Of a stretch of 34,680 nt of DNA, positions 34,567 to 34,680 are shown one piece after another. This stretch comes from Betaproteobacteria bacterium. GTDB taxonomy: Bacteria; Pseudomonadota; Gammaproteobacteria; Burkholderiales; CAIKXV01. The stretch lies in assembly GCA_947458265.1 (NCBI GenBank), contig CANGYF010000027.1, positions 1 to 34,680 of the forward strand. The letters run 5' to 3'. The notes beneath the pieces were generated by a model. That model saw nothing but the letters and a program-made list of their open reading frames with translations, did not search any database and was not told the origin of the DNA. Position 1 is the first letter of the stretch. Each line of letters begins with the position of its first letter. The position numbers were made by a program, and so were the translations under genes.

Positions 34567-34680
34567 TCTGACGATGACCTACTTTCACGCGAAAAAGATC
34601 GCACTATCATCGGCGCTGGAGCGTTTCACGGTCCTGTTCGGGATGGGAAGGGGTGGTTCCACTCCGCTATGGTCGTCAGA
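34567..34680 (-). rRNA. 5S ribosomal RNA
   Basis: 114 nt on the minus strand with the betaproteobacterial 5S pattern: helix I TCTGACGA/TCGTCAGA, the conserved CCCATCCCGAACAGG, GTGAAACG, GCCGATGATAGTG and GTGAAAGTAGG. The 5' end coincides with the last base of the window, so the 23S and 16S genes should lie to the right. Confidence 0.95.

Overview
The window is a dense, GC-rich (roughly two-thirds G+C by eye) bacterial chromosome segment. Gene content and order point to a betaproteobacterium: the rne/rluC divergent pair, the maf-yceD-rpmF-plsX-fabHDG-acpP-fabF cluster, the uvrC-pgsA-tRNA(Gly-Cys-Leu) block, the glutaredoxin-lepA-lepB-DUF4845-rnc-era-recO-pdxJ-acpS-nagZ operon, and a 5S rRNA of the 113-115 nt proteobacterial type. 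No species can be named from this alone. I see no prophage, insertion sequence, CRISPR array or integron; almost everything is core housekeeping sequence.

Layout. (1) 1-4126: 3' half of uvrB (+) faces rne (-), with an intrinsic terminator between them. (2) 4127-4622: the rne/rluC intergenic region, read here as a long RNase E leader whose promoter overlaps the rluC start. (3) 4623-7293: rluC, a HAD phosphatase and an SppA-type peptidase (+); maf (-) then faces sppA. (4) 7915-18663: a near-consensus promoter opens a rightward run of yceD, rpmF, plsX, fabH, fabD, fabG, acpP, fabF, pabC, mltG, tmk, holB and a tatD-family gene. It couples ribosomal protein L32, phospholipid and fatty-acid initiation, the acyl carrier protein, folate, peptidoglycan-strand termination and dTMP/DNA polymerase III functions. 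(5) 18660-22279: the less ordinary part, with an exported ankyrin protein coupled to tatD, an exported SAM-methyltransferase-fold protein, and an orphan thiamine-diphosphate enzyme. (6) 22328-34680: all leftward, with DUF1178 directly behind a Gly-Cys-Leu tRNA operon, then pgsA and uvrC, a DUF3135 gene, the nagZ...lepA operon, a glutaredoxin-like gene, and the end of an rRNA operon (5S), exactly where the window stops.

How the genes work together: acpS (27.6 kb) makes the phosphopantetheine arm for AcpP (12.7 kb), which serves FabD/FabH/FabG/FabF and PlsX. LepB removes signal peptides and SppA degrades them. RNase E, RNase III, Era and RluC cover RNA processing and ribosome maturation. UvrB and UvrC are two parts of nucleotide excision repair. 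NagZ and MltG act on peptidoglycan.

I found no convincing new multi-gene system. The points worth a second look are regulatory and architectural: a DUF177 (yceD) mRNA predicted to be nearly leaderless, a DUF1178 start codon 6 nt behind a tRNA CCA end, the rne promoter lying across the rluC start codon, an apparently secreted SAM methyltransferase with a beta-rich tail, and an rRNA operon placed directly upstream of the lepA operon.
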